A stretch of DNA of 64,000 nucleotides from Kitasatospora sp. NBC_01266 (GTDB lineage: Bacteria; Actinomycetota; Actinomycetes; Streptomycetales; Streptomycetaceae), in assembly GCF_036242395.1 (NCBI RefSeq), contig NZ_CP108458.1, positions 7,378,001-7,442,000 of the forward strand, given 5' to 3'. A model generated the notes under the pieces. It was not told the DNA's origin. It worked only from the letters and a program-made list of their open reading frames with translations, and did no database searches. A program made the translations under genes and the position numbers. How positions within the stretch are numbered: position 1 is the first letter of the stretch; each line of letters starts with the position of its first letter. Positions 43,801 to 52,952 of the stretch are shown in pieces.

Positions 43801-45030
43801 ATGACACGTGTCCGAACCGCGCTGCTCTGCGCCGCCACCCTGTTCGCCGCGACCCTCCAGACCACCGCCGTCGCGTCCGCCGCCTCATCCGCCGCCTCAG
43901 CCACTCCCGCCGCGAGCCGTGCTGCGCGGCACTGCGTCGGCTCCCCGGAACCGGTCGACGGGCAGGCTCGCCAGGTGCTCGACATCGCCCGGCAGGCCAA
44001 GACGGAGTTCGACCTCAACTCCGTCATCCTGCGGGTCACCGAGGACGGCCGGGAGGTCGTCACCGGTGCGCTCGGCGAGTCCATGACCGGCGTCCCCGCC
44101 GAACCCGACATGCACTTCCGCGCCGGTTCGGTGGCCATCGCCTACCTGGGCACCGTCCTGGCGCAGTTGGCCGACGAGGGGCAGGTCAGCCTCGACGACC
44201 CGGTCTCGCGCTGGCTGCCCGACCTGCCGCACGCCGACCGGATCACGCTGCGGATGCTCGGCGCCAGCACCTCGGGCCTGCACGACTACGTCACCGACCC
44301 GGACTTCCTCGCCGCGCTCGAAGCCGCCCCGTTCCGCCAGTGGACGCCGCAGGAGCTCGTCGGCTACTCCACCAGCCACCCGCTCTGGTACGAGCCCGGC
44401 ACCAACTGGAGCTACTCGCACGCCAACTTCGTGCTGCTCGGCGCCGCCCTGGAGAAGATCACCGGCACCCGGCTCGACAAGCTGCTGGAACAGCGCGTCA
44501 TGGACCCGCTCGGCCTGCGCGACACCCGCAACAGCTACACCCCCGACATCCCGACCCCGGTCCTGCACGCCTTCACCGCCGAACGCGGCAGGTACGAGGA
44601 GTCCACCTTCTGGAACCCCTCCTGGACCACCGCCCCCGGCGCGGTCATCACGACCGACATCTGCGACCTGGCCCGCTCGGCGGTGGCGATCGGCAGCGGA
44701 GAGCTGCTCTCGGCGCAGGCGTTCCGGACCCAGCTGAACCCCGGCACGGTCGGCCTCGGCGGCCCCACCGCCACCTGCCCGGCGACCGTCTGCATCGCGA
44801 ACACCGAGGCCACCCACTACGGCCTCGGCATCCTGGTGCTGCACGGCTGGGTGGTGCAGAACCCGTCCTTCTCCGGCTACGCCGCCATCCAGGCCTACCT
44901 GCCCGACCGGCACCTCGCCATCGCGGTCGCCACCACCAAGGGCTGTGCGACGCCCGACGGGAACACGGCCCAGACCATCGCCGAGCGCATCTCCGAGCTG
45001 CTCGCGCCCGAGCAGCCGCTGGCCGGCTGA
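43801..45030 (+). CDS. Secreted beta-lactamase-fold protein lacking the SxxK lysine
   Basis: 409 residues with a signal peptide (about 1-28, LLCAATLFAATLQTTAVASA). The serine beta-lactamase / D-Ala-D-Ala peptidase fold is recognisable: MHFRAGSVAIAYLGTVLAQLADEG, GASTSGLHDYV, WSYSHANFVLLGAALEKITG, HYGLGI. The active-site SxxK, normally GSVTK, reads GSVAI, so the general-base Lys is Ile; YxN is YSH. Probably an inactive binding protein or one with altered chemistry. The 298-bp divergent region 43503-43800 upstream shows no clear motifs. Confidence 0.82.
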   Translation: MTRVRTALLCAATLFAATLQTTAVASAASSAASATPAASRAARHCVGSPEPVDGQARQVLDIARQAKTEFDLNSVILRVTEDGREVVTGALGESMTGVPAEPDMHFRAGSVAIAYLGTVLAQLADEGQVSLDDPVSRWLPDLPHADRITLRMLGASTSGLHDYVTDPDFLAALEAAPFRQWTPQELVGYSTSHPLWYEPGTNWSYSHANFVLLGAALEKITGTRLDKLLEQRVMDPLGLRDTRNSYTPDIPTPVLHAFTAERGRYEESTFWNPSWTTAPGAVITTDICDLARSAVAIGSGELLSAQAFRTQLNPGTVGLGGPTATCPATVCIANTEATHYGLGILVLHGWVVQNPSFSGYAAIQAYLPDRHLAIAVATTKGCATPDGNTAQTIAERISELLAPEQPLAG

Positions 45031-45154
45031 GAGCAGCCCGGGAACGGACGGGCGGCGGGAGCAGCGCAGCGGCTCCCGCCAGGGCAGCTGGGGCAGTCGG
45101 CCGGAGCCGGCGCCGACAGCGCGGCCGCCAACTCCACCGCACCGCAGGGAAATC

Positions 45155-45256
45155 GTGGTGCGGATCAGGGTTTCGCGTGACGTGTTCCTGGCGAAGTACT
45201 TCAACCATGGGCTTATCGCCGGTTGCCGGCCATCCTGCTGTCGCTGTCTTCCGTGA
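45155..45256 (+). CDS. Possible 33-aa cysteine-rich leader ORF
   Basis: GTG at 45155 or 45158 preceded by AGGGAAATC. The peptide ends AGCRPSCCRCLP-stop: four Cys in the last nine positions before LP. It overlaps the start of the next gene in another frame. Cys-rich leader ORFs act as cysteine-responsive attenuators in some actinobacteria; here the coding potential is uncertain. Confidence 0.3.
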   Translation: MVRIRVSRDVFLAKYFNHGLIAGCRPSCCRCLP

Positions 45257-46331
45257 ACCCCGAGGCGGGCGGCCCGTCCCGGAGTTGGGCCCGTGGGTCG
45301 ACGCTTCGGCGAAGCGGACCGCTCGGGTGCTGGCCGGGGTGGCGACCCATGCCAGACCGGTCGAGCGGAGCGTCGCACTGCGGCAGGCCGCCGCGGTGGC
45401 GGGGGAGTTGGTGGCCGCGCTGGCGGCGCTGGCTCCGGCGGTGGCCGGTGAGGGACTGCCGGCGGAGTCGGTCAGCCAGTCGTTCTTCCGGGTCCGTGAG
45501 GTGGAGTTGTCGGACCAGCAGGCCGCCCTGCACGGCGCCTTGGTCATCCACCGCGGTCTGGAGGATCTGTGTGATGCCCCGCTGTCGGGTGCCGACCTGG
45601 CGCTGGAGGTGGCCGGGATGCGGCAGTCGGTGCTCGACCTCACCGGCGCACTGCCGGGCGCCGACCCCGACCCTGACCCCGTCTCGCCGGTGGCCGGTCC
45701 CGAGCCCGGTGCGGGGCAGTCGCTGGAGAGCGTGTGGACTGCCCGGTGGCTGATCGGGCACCAGGTCCACGTCCTGTTCAACGTCTGCGCCGCGGTCGCC
45801 GTGGCCGAGGCCACCCGCCAACTGCGGCACGGTGACGGCGAGGCGGCGCTGCTGCGGCTGGTGGACGCGACGGTGTACGTGCGCGGCTTCCCGGCGGCCA
45901 TGACCCACGCCAGTACGATCCCGGCCGACTACTATATGGCGGCTATCCGCCACACCATGGCGCCGCCGTCGGTGGACGTCCCGTTGAGCGGGCGTCAGCA
46001 CCGCGGGTACAAGCTGTTCCGGGCGGCGATGAAGGACCTGCTGTCGGTGGTTCCGGACTCCTTCGAGCAGTTGGCGGCCCGCGACCCGGAGTTGGCCGAG
46101 GCGCGGGGCGCGCTACTGGAAGCCGACCTCGTGGACGGCGAACGGCACGTCACCCTCGCGTACTCGATGGTGCACCTGCGTCGTTCGATCGCCCAGAAAC
46201 CCGAAGGCCCTGACAACGCCGTCGCCGAACTGCGGCTCATGCGCCATCGCCGGGCGGCCCAGTACGCCTCCCTGATCCGGTTCGGGGACCACTACATCGC
46301 AGACGCCGTGGCCGGTCTGCGCCACTCGTGA
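45207..46331 (+). CDS. Unassigned helical protein, possibly tryptophan-dioxygenase/PrnB-like
   Basis: 374 residues, mostly helical, no signal peptide. I do not recognise it firmly. The parts GHQVHVLFNVCAAVAVAEA and SGRQHRGYKLFRAAMKDLL recall the haem-dependent tryptophan-dioxygenase-like superfamily that includes PrnB, but this is weak. If ATG 45207 is the start, codon 3 is TTA (bldA-type control). The first ~15 codons have lower GC3 than the rest, so the start could be later. It lies 40 bp before a clavaminate-synthase-like oxygenase, which suggests a two-enzyme oxidative step on an amino acid. Confidence 0.5.
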   Translation: MGLSPVAGHPAVAVFREPRGGRPVPELGPWVDASAKRTARVLAGVATHARPVERSVALRQAAAVAGELVAALAALAPAVAGEGLPAESVSQSFFRVREVELSDQQAALHGALVIHRGLEDLCDAPLSGADLALEVAGMRQSVLDLTGALPGADPDPDPVSPVAGPEPGAGQSLESVWTARWLIGHQVHVLFNVCAAVAVAEATRQLRHGDGEAALLRLVDATVYVRGFPAAMTHASTIPADYYMAAIRHTMAPPSVDVPLSGRQHRGYKLFRAAMKDLLSVVPDSFEQLAARDPELAEARGALLEADLVDGERHVTLAYSMVHLRRSIAQKPEGPDNAVAELRLMRHRRAAQYASLIRFGDHYIADAVAGLRHS

Positions 46332-46371
46332 GTCCGCGCGTCCGCCGCCCACCCCTCGGCAGGAGACCCTG

Positions 46372-47385
46372 ATGCCTGAGACGACGCCCGACACCGCCCG
46401 AAGCACGGTCGCCGAGAAAGCCGCCGACTGGGCGCTGGATACGGCCGATGCCGGCGCGTGCGAGCGACTGGCCCGCAGCCTGTGCACCGGCGCGCAGGAC
46501 GAGGTCGACGACCCCGAGTGGCTGGCCCGGGCCCGGGACGCCTGGGAGGACCTGCCGCTACCGCTGCGCCGTGCGGTGCGGCGGTTCCGAAGGCACTCCG
46601 GCCCGCACGGCACCCTGGTGGTCGGCGGTCTGCCCGTCGATCAGGCGGCCCTGCCCGCGACACCGGCCGTTCCCGGCTCGGTCCAGCGCCGGGCCACCGT
46701 CCCGGCCGCGCTGCTCACCATGGTGGCCTGCGGGCTCGGCGAGCCGCTCGCCTACCTGGCCGAGAAGTCCGGCGCCCTCGTGCAGGACGTCGTGCCCGTG
46801 CCCGGACAGGAGACCTTCCACGGCAACGCCGGATCGGCGCCGCTCTCCTTCCACACCGAGAACGGCTTCCACCCCCATCCACCCGACTACGTGGTCTTCC
46901 TGTGCCTGCGCGCCGATCACGACCGGATCGCCGGCCTGCGCACCGCCGGCCTCCGCCAAGCGCTGCCGCTCCTCACCCCGGCCGCCCGCCAGACCCTGTT
47001 CGCACCGGAGTTCAGCACCACACCCCCACCCTCCTTCGGCCCCGCCGCCACCGGCGAGCCCGCCGCCGAGCCCCGACCAGTGCTGTCCGGCGCGGCCGAG
47101 GACCCCGACATCCGGATGGCCCAGCTCGTCACCACCCCGCTCACTCCTCGGGCCACCGCGGCACTGAGCGAATTCGGCCGCGCCTGCGAGGCCACCGCCC
47201 GCACGCTGCGCCTGACGCCCGGCGACCTGGTGATCATCGACAACCGTGTCACCGTCCACGGCCGCACCGCCTTCCAGCCCCGCTACGACGGAGCCGACCG
47301 CTGGCTGCAACGCACCTACGTCACCGCCGACTTGCGCCGGTCCCGCGACCACCGTCCGCACGACGGCCAGATCCTCGCCCGCTGA
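46372..47385 (+). CDS. Clavaminate-synthase-like 2OG oxygenase (VioC/AsnO type)
   Basis: 337 residues. The iron ligands follow the HxE pattern of the clavaminate synthase/VioC/AsnO group in LSFHTENGFHPHPPDYV, with the distal His in IDNRVTVHGRTAF and the 2OG-binding Arg in RYDGADRWLQRTYV. Members hydroxylate or desaturate free Arg, Asn, Lys or enduracididine-type residues at C-beta/C-gamma. ATG 46372 follows GGCAGGAG. It is paired with the 374-aa protein upstream, about 9 kb from the NRPS cluster and separated from it by the arsenic genes; a role in that pathway is possible but not supported by position. Confidence 0.87.
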   Translation: MPETTPDTARSTVAEKAADWALDTADAGACERLARSLCTGAQDEVDDPEWLARARDAWEDLPLPLRRAVRRFRRHSGPHGTLVVGGLPVDQAALPATPAVPGSVQRRATVPAALLTMVACGLGEPLAYLAEKSGALVQDVVPVPGQETFHGNAGSAPLSFHTENGFHPHPPDYVVFLCLRADHDRIAGLRTAGLRQALPLLTPAARQTLFAPEFSTTPPPSFGPAATGEPAAEPRPVLSGAAEDPDIRMAQLVTTPLTPRATAALSEFGRACEATARTLRLTPGDLVIIDNRVTVHGRTAFQPRYDGADRWLQRTYVTADLRRSRDHRPHDGQILAR

Positions 47386-47656
47386 CCGGCCTGGAGAGCC
47401 GGCGGCTCGGCCGGTACGCGGCCGGCCGGCCGGAGGGCCGGGCCTGCCGTGCGGCCAGCACCGTGAACCGCACGGTGGCATGTCCTGCGGCTGTCCCCGG
47501 CTTGCCTCCGCCTTGCCTCGGCTTTCCTCGTGTTGCGGGTGGATGGCAGTTCGGTGGGCGGTCTTGACCGGGGTTGCCAGGAGTCGCAGAGTTCATGTCA
47601 GGTCCCTGCTGTCAGCCGGGGGCGCACAGACCCCCCCCAGGCACGAGGAGTTGGGC

Positions 47657-49357
47657 ATGAGGAAGAGCAGGGCCGTCGCCGCGACCGCGGGATTCGTGCT
47701 GCTGGCCGGGCTGGCCACGGCCTGCGGCGGCGGTGCGGCCAAGGGCTTGGCCGCCGCCTTCGACCCGGCCACCTGCCAGGGCGGGACGCTCTCGGTGCTC
47801 GCCCAGCAGGGGATGGGCAAGTTCGACCCGGCCGAGCTGTACACCTCCGGTGGCGGCAACGTCCCCAACCTGGTGTTCCGCACCCTCACCACCCGCAACC
47901 ACACCACCGGCGGCCCGGACGGCGCCAAGGTGGTCCCCGACCTGGCCACCGACACCGGCGAGCCCAGCCAGGACGCCACGGTCTGGACCTACCACCTCAA
48001 GGCCGGGCTGAAGTTCGAGGACGGCACGCCGATCACGTCGGCCGACATCAAGTACGGCATCGAGCGCTCCTTCGCGCCGGAACTGCCGGGCGGGCCACCC
48101 TATCTGCGCGACTGGCTGATCGGCGGCGAGCAGTACCAGGGCCCCTTCAAGGGCGCCGACCTGCCCTCGATCGAGACCCCCGACAGCAGCACGATCATCT
48201 TCCGACTCACCAAGCCCGAGGGCGACTTCCCCTATCTGGCCACCGCCACCCAGTTCGCTCCGGTGCCCAAGGCCAAGGACACCGGCACCGACTACCAGAA
48301 GCACCCGATCTCCTCGGGACCGTATGAGGTGACCAGCAACGACAACGGCAACTCCATGGTGCTGGAACGCAATCCGTACTGGTCGCGGAGCATCGACGAC
48401 CAGCGGCTGGCCTGCCCCGACAAGGTGGTCTTCACCTCGGGGCTCGATCCGGCCGTGATCAACCAGCGGTTGGCCGCCAGCAGCGGCGACGACGCCCGCG
48501 CGGTCACCAGCGACACCGACATCGACGCGAGCGTCCTGGCCCGGCTGAACAGCGACTCCGAGCTCAAGAGCCGGGTGGCCACCGGCGACTTCGGGGCCAC
48601 CCAGTACCTGGCCTTCAACCCCAAGGTGCAGCCGTTCGACAACCCGCTGGTGCGCGAGGCGATCTCCTACGCCGTCGACCGCCAGTCGGTGATCAACGCG
48701 GTCGGCGGCAGCGCGGTCGCCAAGCCCGCGACCACCTTCCTGCCCGACCAGGCGGCCTTCGGCTACACCCCCTACGACTACTTCCCGTCCGGCCCGAATG
48801 GCGATCCCGCCAAGGCCAAGCAGCTGCTGGCGCAGGCGGGTTACCCGAACGGGCTGAGCATCACGCTGAGCCACGCCACCGACGAGACCGACCTCGGCCC
48901 GGCGGTCGCCGCCGCGGTGCAGGAGGCGCTGGGCAAGGCCGGGATCACCGTCAAGCTCGACCCGTCCGCCGACGACGACTACTTCACCAAGACCGAACTG
49001 CCCGCCAGCGAGCCCGGGTTCTTCATCGGCGGCTGGGGAGCGGACTGGCCCTCCGGCGGCCCCTTCCTGGCCCCGATCTTCGACGGCCGGCAGATCCTCA
49101 CCGCCGGCGGCAACTTCAACTCCGCCCAGCTGAACGACCCGCAGGTGAACGCCGAGATCGACGCGGCCAACAAGCTCACCGACCCCGCCGCCGCGCAGCG
49201 GGCCTGGGGACAGCTGGACGCCCAACTCGGCAAGCAGGCCTGGACGGTGCCGCTCTACCACCCGATCTACAAGCGGCTGTTCGGCAAGGACGTGAAGAAC
49301 GCGTACGTCAGCCAGTGGAACGGCGTCTACGACCTGTCCCGGATCTCGGTCAAGTAG
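47657..49357 (+). CDS. Oligopeptide ABC importer, solute-binding lipoprotein
   Basis: 566 residues, family 5 extracellular binding protein (DppA/OppA type). A lipoprotein signal ends LATAC (Cys about 23). Family landmarks: VPDLATDTGEP, FEDGTPITSADIKYGIERSF and YAVDRQSVINAV. First gene of a five-function importer operon; the upstream 271-bp gap (47386-47656) contains a TTGACC near 47568 but no convincing -10. The permease gene begins at the base after its stop. Confidence 0.92.
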   Translation: MRKSRAVAATAGFVLLAGLATACGGGAAKGLAAAFDPATCQGGTLSVLAQQGMGKFDPAELYTSGGGNVPNLVFRTLTTRNHTTGGPDGAKVVPDLATDTGEPSQDATVWTYHLKAGLKFEDGTPITSADIKYGIERSFAPELPGGPPYLRDWLIGGEQYQGPFKGADLPSIETPDSSTIIFRLTKPEGDFPYLATATQFAPVPKAKDTGTDYQKHPISSGPYEVTSNDNGNSMVLERNPYWSRSIDDQRLACPDKVVFTSGLDPAVINQRLAASSGDDARAVTSDTDIDASVLARLNSDSELKSRVATGDFGATQYLAFNPKVQPFDNPLVREAISYAVDRQSVINAVGGSAVAKPATTFLPDQAAFGYTPYDYFPSGPNGDPAKAKQLLAQAGYPNGLSITLSHATDETDLGPAVAAAVQEALGKAGITVKLDPSADDDYFTKTELPASEPGFFIGGWGADWPSGGPFLAPIFDGRQILTAGGNFNSAQLNDPQVNAEIDAANKLTDPAAAQRAWGQLDAQLGKQAWTVPLYHPIYKRLFGKDVKNAYVSQWNGVYDLSRISVK

Positions 49358-50314
49358 ATGTCGGGATCAGCATCGTCCGCGTCCTCGGCGGTCAACCCGA
49401 TCTGGCGGCGGCTGCGCGCCGACCGCGCGGCGATGGCCGGGCTGGCGGTGGTCGTGCTGCTCCTGCTGCTGGCCGCCGCCGCCCCACTGGTCGCCGCGCT
49501 GGAGGGGCAGAACCCGACGGCCTTCCACAACGACCTGATCGACTCGGCCACCGGCGGGGTGCCGATCGGCCCGTTCGGCGGGGCGAGCGCCCGGCACTGG
49601 CTCGGCGTGGAGCCGGGCACCGGACGCGACGTGCTGGCCCGGCTGGTCTACGGCGCGCAGGTCTCGCTCTCCGTCTCGGTGGGCGCCACCATCGTCCAGA
49701 TCGCGCTCGGCACGCTGATCGGGCTGGCCGCCGGGCTCGGCAACCGGCTCGCGGACACCGTGCTCAGCCGGACCATGGACCTGGCGATCGCCTTCCCCGG
49801 CCTGGTCTTCGCCATCTCGCTGATGGCCGTGGTGCCGGGCTCGTTCCCGCGCCCGGTGCTGCTGATGCTGGTGCTCGGCGTGCTCGGCTGGGGCGGTACG
49901 GCCCGGCTGGTGCGCGGGCAGGCGCTCACCCTGCGCTCGCTGGACCACGTCGCGGCGGCCCGGCTCAGCGGGGCCCGCGGCTGGCGCACCGCGCGGCGCG
50001 AGATCCTGCCCGGACTGGCCGCGCCGGTGATCACCTACGCGGCGCTGCTGCTGCCCGGCAACGTCACCGCCGAGGCGGGCCTGTCCTTCCTCGGCGTGGG
50101 CGTGCGCCCGCCCACCTCCTCCTGGGGGCAGATGCTCTCGGGGGCCACCACCTGGTACCAGGCCGACCCGACCTACGTGCTGCTGCCGGCCGGGCTGCTC
50201 TTCGCCACCGTGCTGGCCTTCACCGTGCTCGGCGAGGGGCTGCGCACCGCGCTCGACCCGCGCGCCAAGTCCCGTCTGCGCAGGACGCGTTCACGTCGGG
50301 CGGTGTCGGCGTGA
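49358..50314 (+). CDS. Oligopeptide ABC permease (DppC-like)
   Basis: 318 residues, DppC/OppC family inner-membrane permease. Helix 1 is MAGLAVVVLLLLLAAAAPLV; the conserved loop contacting the ATPase contains HVAAARLSGARGWRTARREILPG-type EAA sequence around residues 200-222. It starts directly after the binding-protein stop and overlaps the next gene by 4 bp (GTGA). Confidence 0.92.
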   Translation: MSGSASSASSAVNPIWRRLRADRAAMAGLAVVVLLLLLAAAAPLVAALEGQNPTAFHNDLIDSATGGVPIGPFGGASARHWLGVEPGTGRDVLARLVYGAQVSLSVSVGATIVQIALGTLIGLAAGLGNRLADTVLSRTMDLAIAFPGLVFAISLMAVVPGSFPRPVLLMLVLGVLGWGGTARLVRGQALTLRSLDHVAAARLSGARGWRTARREILPGLAAPVITYAALLLPGNVTAEAGLSFLGVGVRPPTSSWGQMLSGATTWYQADPTYVLLPAGLLFATVLAFTVLGEGLRTALDPRAKSRLRRTRSRRAVSA

Positions 50315-51300
50315 GCCGCTTCCTGCTGCGCCGCGCGGTCAGCACGCTGATCGTCATGCTGGTCCTGTCCGTGGTGGTCTACCTGGTGTTCTACGCCGCC
50401 CCGCGCGATCCCGCCGTCCTGGTCTGCGGCAAGGGCTGCGACGGCGCCCGGCTGGCCGTGGTGCGGCACAAGCTCGGCACCGACCTGCCGCTCTGGCAGC
50501 AGTACTGGCAGTTCCTGCACGGGCTGCTGGCCGGGCGGGACTTCGACGCCGGCACCGACGTCACGCACTGCGCCGCGCCCTGCTTCGGCTACTCCTTCCA
50601 GACCGACCAGCCGGTGCTCGGCATGATCACCGCACGGCTGCCGCTGGACGCCTCGCTGACGGTGGGAGCGGCGGTGCTCTGGCTGCTGCTCGGCATCGGC
50701 ACCGGCGTCCTGTCGGCGCTGCGGCGCGGCGGGATCGGCGAACGGGCGCTGACCGGAGTGACGTTGGCAGGCATGGCGATGCCGGTCTTCCTGGTCGGGC
50801 TGCTGCTGATGATGCTCTTCTGCGGCTATCTGCAGTGGCTGCCCTTCCCGAGCTATGTGCCGCTGACCCAGGACCCGCTCGGCTGGGCCTCGAACCTTCT
50901 CCTGCCATGGCTCTCGCTGGCCCTGGTGATGGCCGCCGGCTACGCCCGGATGACCCGCAGCTCCCTGCTGGAGACGCTGGCCGAGGACCACATCCGCACC
51001 GCCCGGGCCTACGGCCTCGGCGAGCGGCGGATCGTCCTGGGCCACGCGCTGCGCGGCGCGCTCACCCCCGTCATCACGCTGCTCGCGATGGACCTGGGCG
51101 GACTGCTCGGCGGCGCCCAACTGACCGAGTCGGTCTTCGGGTTCGACGGGATCGGTCGGCTCCTGGTGGACTCGGTGAACAAGATCGACCTGCCGGTGGT
51201 GGTGGGGGTCACGCTCTTCGCGGGCTTCTTCATCGTCATCGCCAACGCCGTCGCGGACCTGCTCTACGCGCTGGCCGACCCGAGAGTGGGACTCCAGTGA
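50311..51300 (+). CDS. Oligopeptide ABC permease (DppB-like)
   Basis: 329 residues from GTG 50311. DppB/OppB family: first helix at VSTLIVMLVLSVVVYLVFY, and the EAA loop with LAEDHIRTARAYGLGERRI near 225-245. The gene order C-B is reversed compared with the commoner B-C. The GTG of the ATPase overlaps its stop. Confidence 0.92.
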   Translation: MSRFLLRRAVSTLIVMLVLSVVVYLVFYAAPRDPAVLVCGKGCDGARLAVVRHKLGTDLPLWQQYWQFLHGLLAGRDFDAGTDVTHCAAPCFGYSFQTDQPVLGMITARLPLDASLTVGAAVLWLLLGIGTGVLSALRRGGIGERALTGVTLAGMAMPVFLVGLLLMMLFCGYLQWLPFPSYVPLTQDPLGWASNLLLPWLSLALVMAAGYARMTRSSLLETLAEDHIRTARAYGLGERRIVLGHALRGALTPVITLLAMDLGGLLGGAQLTESVFGFDGIGRLLVDSVNKIDLPVVVGVTLFAGFFIVIANAVADLLYALADPRVGLQ

Positions 51301-52940
51301 CGGACGACCCCGACCTGCTCGAAGTCGAGGACCTGACCGTCGACTTCGGCGCGCTGCGCGCCGTGGACGGGCTCTCCTTCACGCTGCCGGCGGGCCGGTC
51401 GCTCGGTCTGGTCGGCGAGTCCGGCTCGGGCAAGAGCACCGTGGCCGCGGCCCTGCTCGGGCTGCACCGGACCAGTGCGGCCGCGGTGAGCGGCAGGATC
51501 CGGCTGGACGGCACCGACGTGCAGCGCGCCTCCGACGCCGAGTTGCGCCGGCTGCGCGGCGCCCGCGCCGCGATGGTGTTCCAGGATCCGCTCTCCGCGC
51601 TGGACCCTTACTGGCCGATCGGCGCGCAGATCGCCGAGGTGCACCGGGTGCACACCGGCGCCGGCCGCCGGGCGGCGGCCGAGCGGGCGGTCCAGGTGCT
51701 GGACCGGGTCGGCGTCCCCGACGCCGCCCGGCGGGCCGCCGCCCATCCGCACGAGTTCTCCGGCGGGATGCGGCAACGGGCCCTGATCGCCATGGCCCTG
51801 GCCTGCTCGCCCAAGCTGCTGATCGCCGACGAGCCGACCACCGCGCTGGACGTCACCGTCCAGGCGCAGATCCTCGACCTGCTGCACGACCTGCGGGTCG
51901 AGCACCGGATGGCGCTGCTGCTGGTCACCCACGACCTGGGCGTGGTGGCCGGCAACACCGACCGGGTGCTGGTGATGCGGGGCGGCCGGGCCGTCGAGCA
52001 CGGTCCGGTGGCCGAGGTGCTGGGTGCGCCGACGGACCCGTACACCCGGGAACTGATCAGCGCCGTACCGAGGTTGGACGCCCGTCGGCAGGCGCCGGCA
52101 GTGGCCGGGGAGGTGCTGCTGAGCGTCCAGGAGCTGCGCAAGGAGTACCCGATCCCCAGCCGCGGGCTGTTCGGCCGGCGCGAGCGACTGGCGGCACTGG
52201 ACGGCGTCAGCCTGGACCTGCACCGCGGCGAGGCGCTGGGCGTGGTGGGGGAGAGCGGCAGCGGCAAGACCACGCTGGGGCGCCTGCTGGTGCGCCTGCT
52301 GGAACCCACCGCCGGGCGGATCCTCTTCGAGGGGCGCGACCTGGCGCACGCCTCCGAGAGCGAACTGCGCCCGGTGCGGCGCGAGTTGCAGATGGTCTTC
52401 CAGGACCCGCTGTCCTCGCTCAACCCGCGCCGGACGATCGGCGACGCGATCGCCGACCCGCTGCGGGTGCAGGACCGGGCCGGTGAGGCGCAGGCCCGGT
52501 CGGCGGTGGGCGAACTGCTGGAACGGGTCGGCCTGCAACCGGACTGGTACGGCCGCTATCCGCACGAACTCTCCGGCGGACAACGCCAACGCGTGGGCAT
52601 AGCAAGGGCATTGGCGCTGCGGCCGAAGATCCTGGTGTGCGACGAGCCGGTCTCCTCGCTGGACGTCTCCACCCAGGCCCAGGTGGTCCGGCTGCTGGCC
52701 GAGCTGCAGCGGGAGTTCGGGCTGACGCTGGTCTTCGTCGCGCACGACCTGGCGGTGGTGCGGCAGGTCAGCGACCGGATCGCGGTGATGCGAGCCGGCC
52801 GGGTGGTGGAGCTGGGGGTCGCCGACGACATCTACGAGAACCCCCAGCATCCTTACACCCGGAGGCTGTTGGCGTCCGTGCCGGTTCCCGATCCGGCGGT
52901 GGAGGGGGAACGGCGGTTGGCCCGGGCCGCGTTGGCCTGA
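51297..52940 (+). CDS. Fused oligopeptide ABC ATPase (DppD-DppF)
   Basis: 547 residues, two complete ATPase domains in one chain. The first has GLVGESGSGKSTVAAAL, FSGGMRQRALIAMAL and LLIADEPTTALDVT; the second has GVVGESGSGKTTLGRLL, LSGGQRQRVGIARAL and ILVCDEPVSSLDVS. This replaces separate DppD and DppF and completes the importer. It ends 12 bp from the convergent aldolase gene. Confidence 0.93.
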   Translation: MTDDPDLLEVEDLTVDFGALRAVDGLSFTLPAGRSLGLVGESGSGKSTVAAALLGLHRTSAAAVSGRIRLDGTDVQRASDAELRRLRGARAAMVFQDPLSALDPYWPIGAQIAEVHRVHTGAGRRAAAERAVQVLDRVGVPDAARRAAAHPHEFSGGMRQRALIAMALACSPKLLIADEPTTALDVTVQAQILDLLHDLRVEHRMALLLVTHDLGVVAGNTDRVLVMRGGRAVEHGPVAEVLGAPTDPYTRELISAVPRLDARRQAPAVAGEVLLSVQELRKEYPIPSRGLFGRRERLAALDGVSLDLHRGEALGVVGESGSGKTTLGRLLVRLLEPTAGRILFEGRDLAHASESELRPVRRELQMVFQDPLSSLNPRRTIGDAIADPLRVQDRAGEAQARSAVGELLERVGLQPDWYGRYPHELSGGQRQRVGIARALALRPKILVCDEPVSSLDVSTQAQVVRLLAELQREFGLTLVFVAHDLAVVRQVSDRIAVMRAGRVVELGVADDIYENPQHPYTRRLLASVPVPDPAVEGERRLARAALA

Positions 52941-52952
52941 CGGCTGGACGCG

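Noticed and set aside
43503..44138. N-terminal extension of the sensor phosphatase
   Set aside because: Low-complexity Pro/Arg sequence; ATG 43502 has AGGAG and precedes the first membrane helix.
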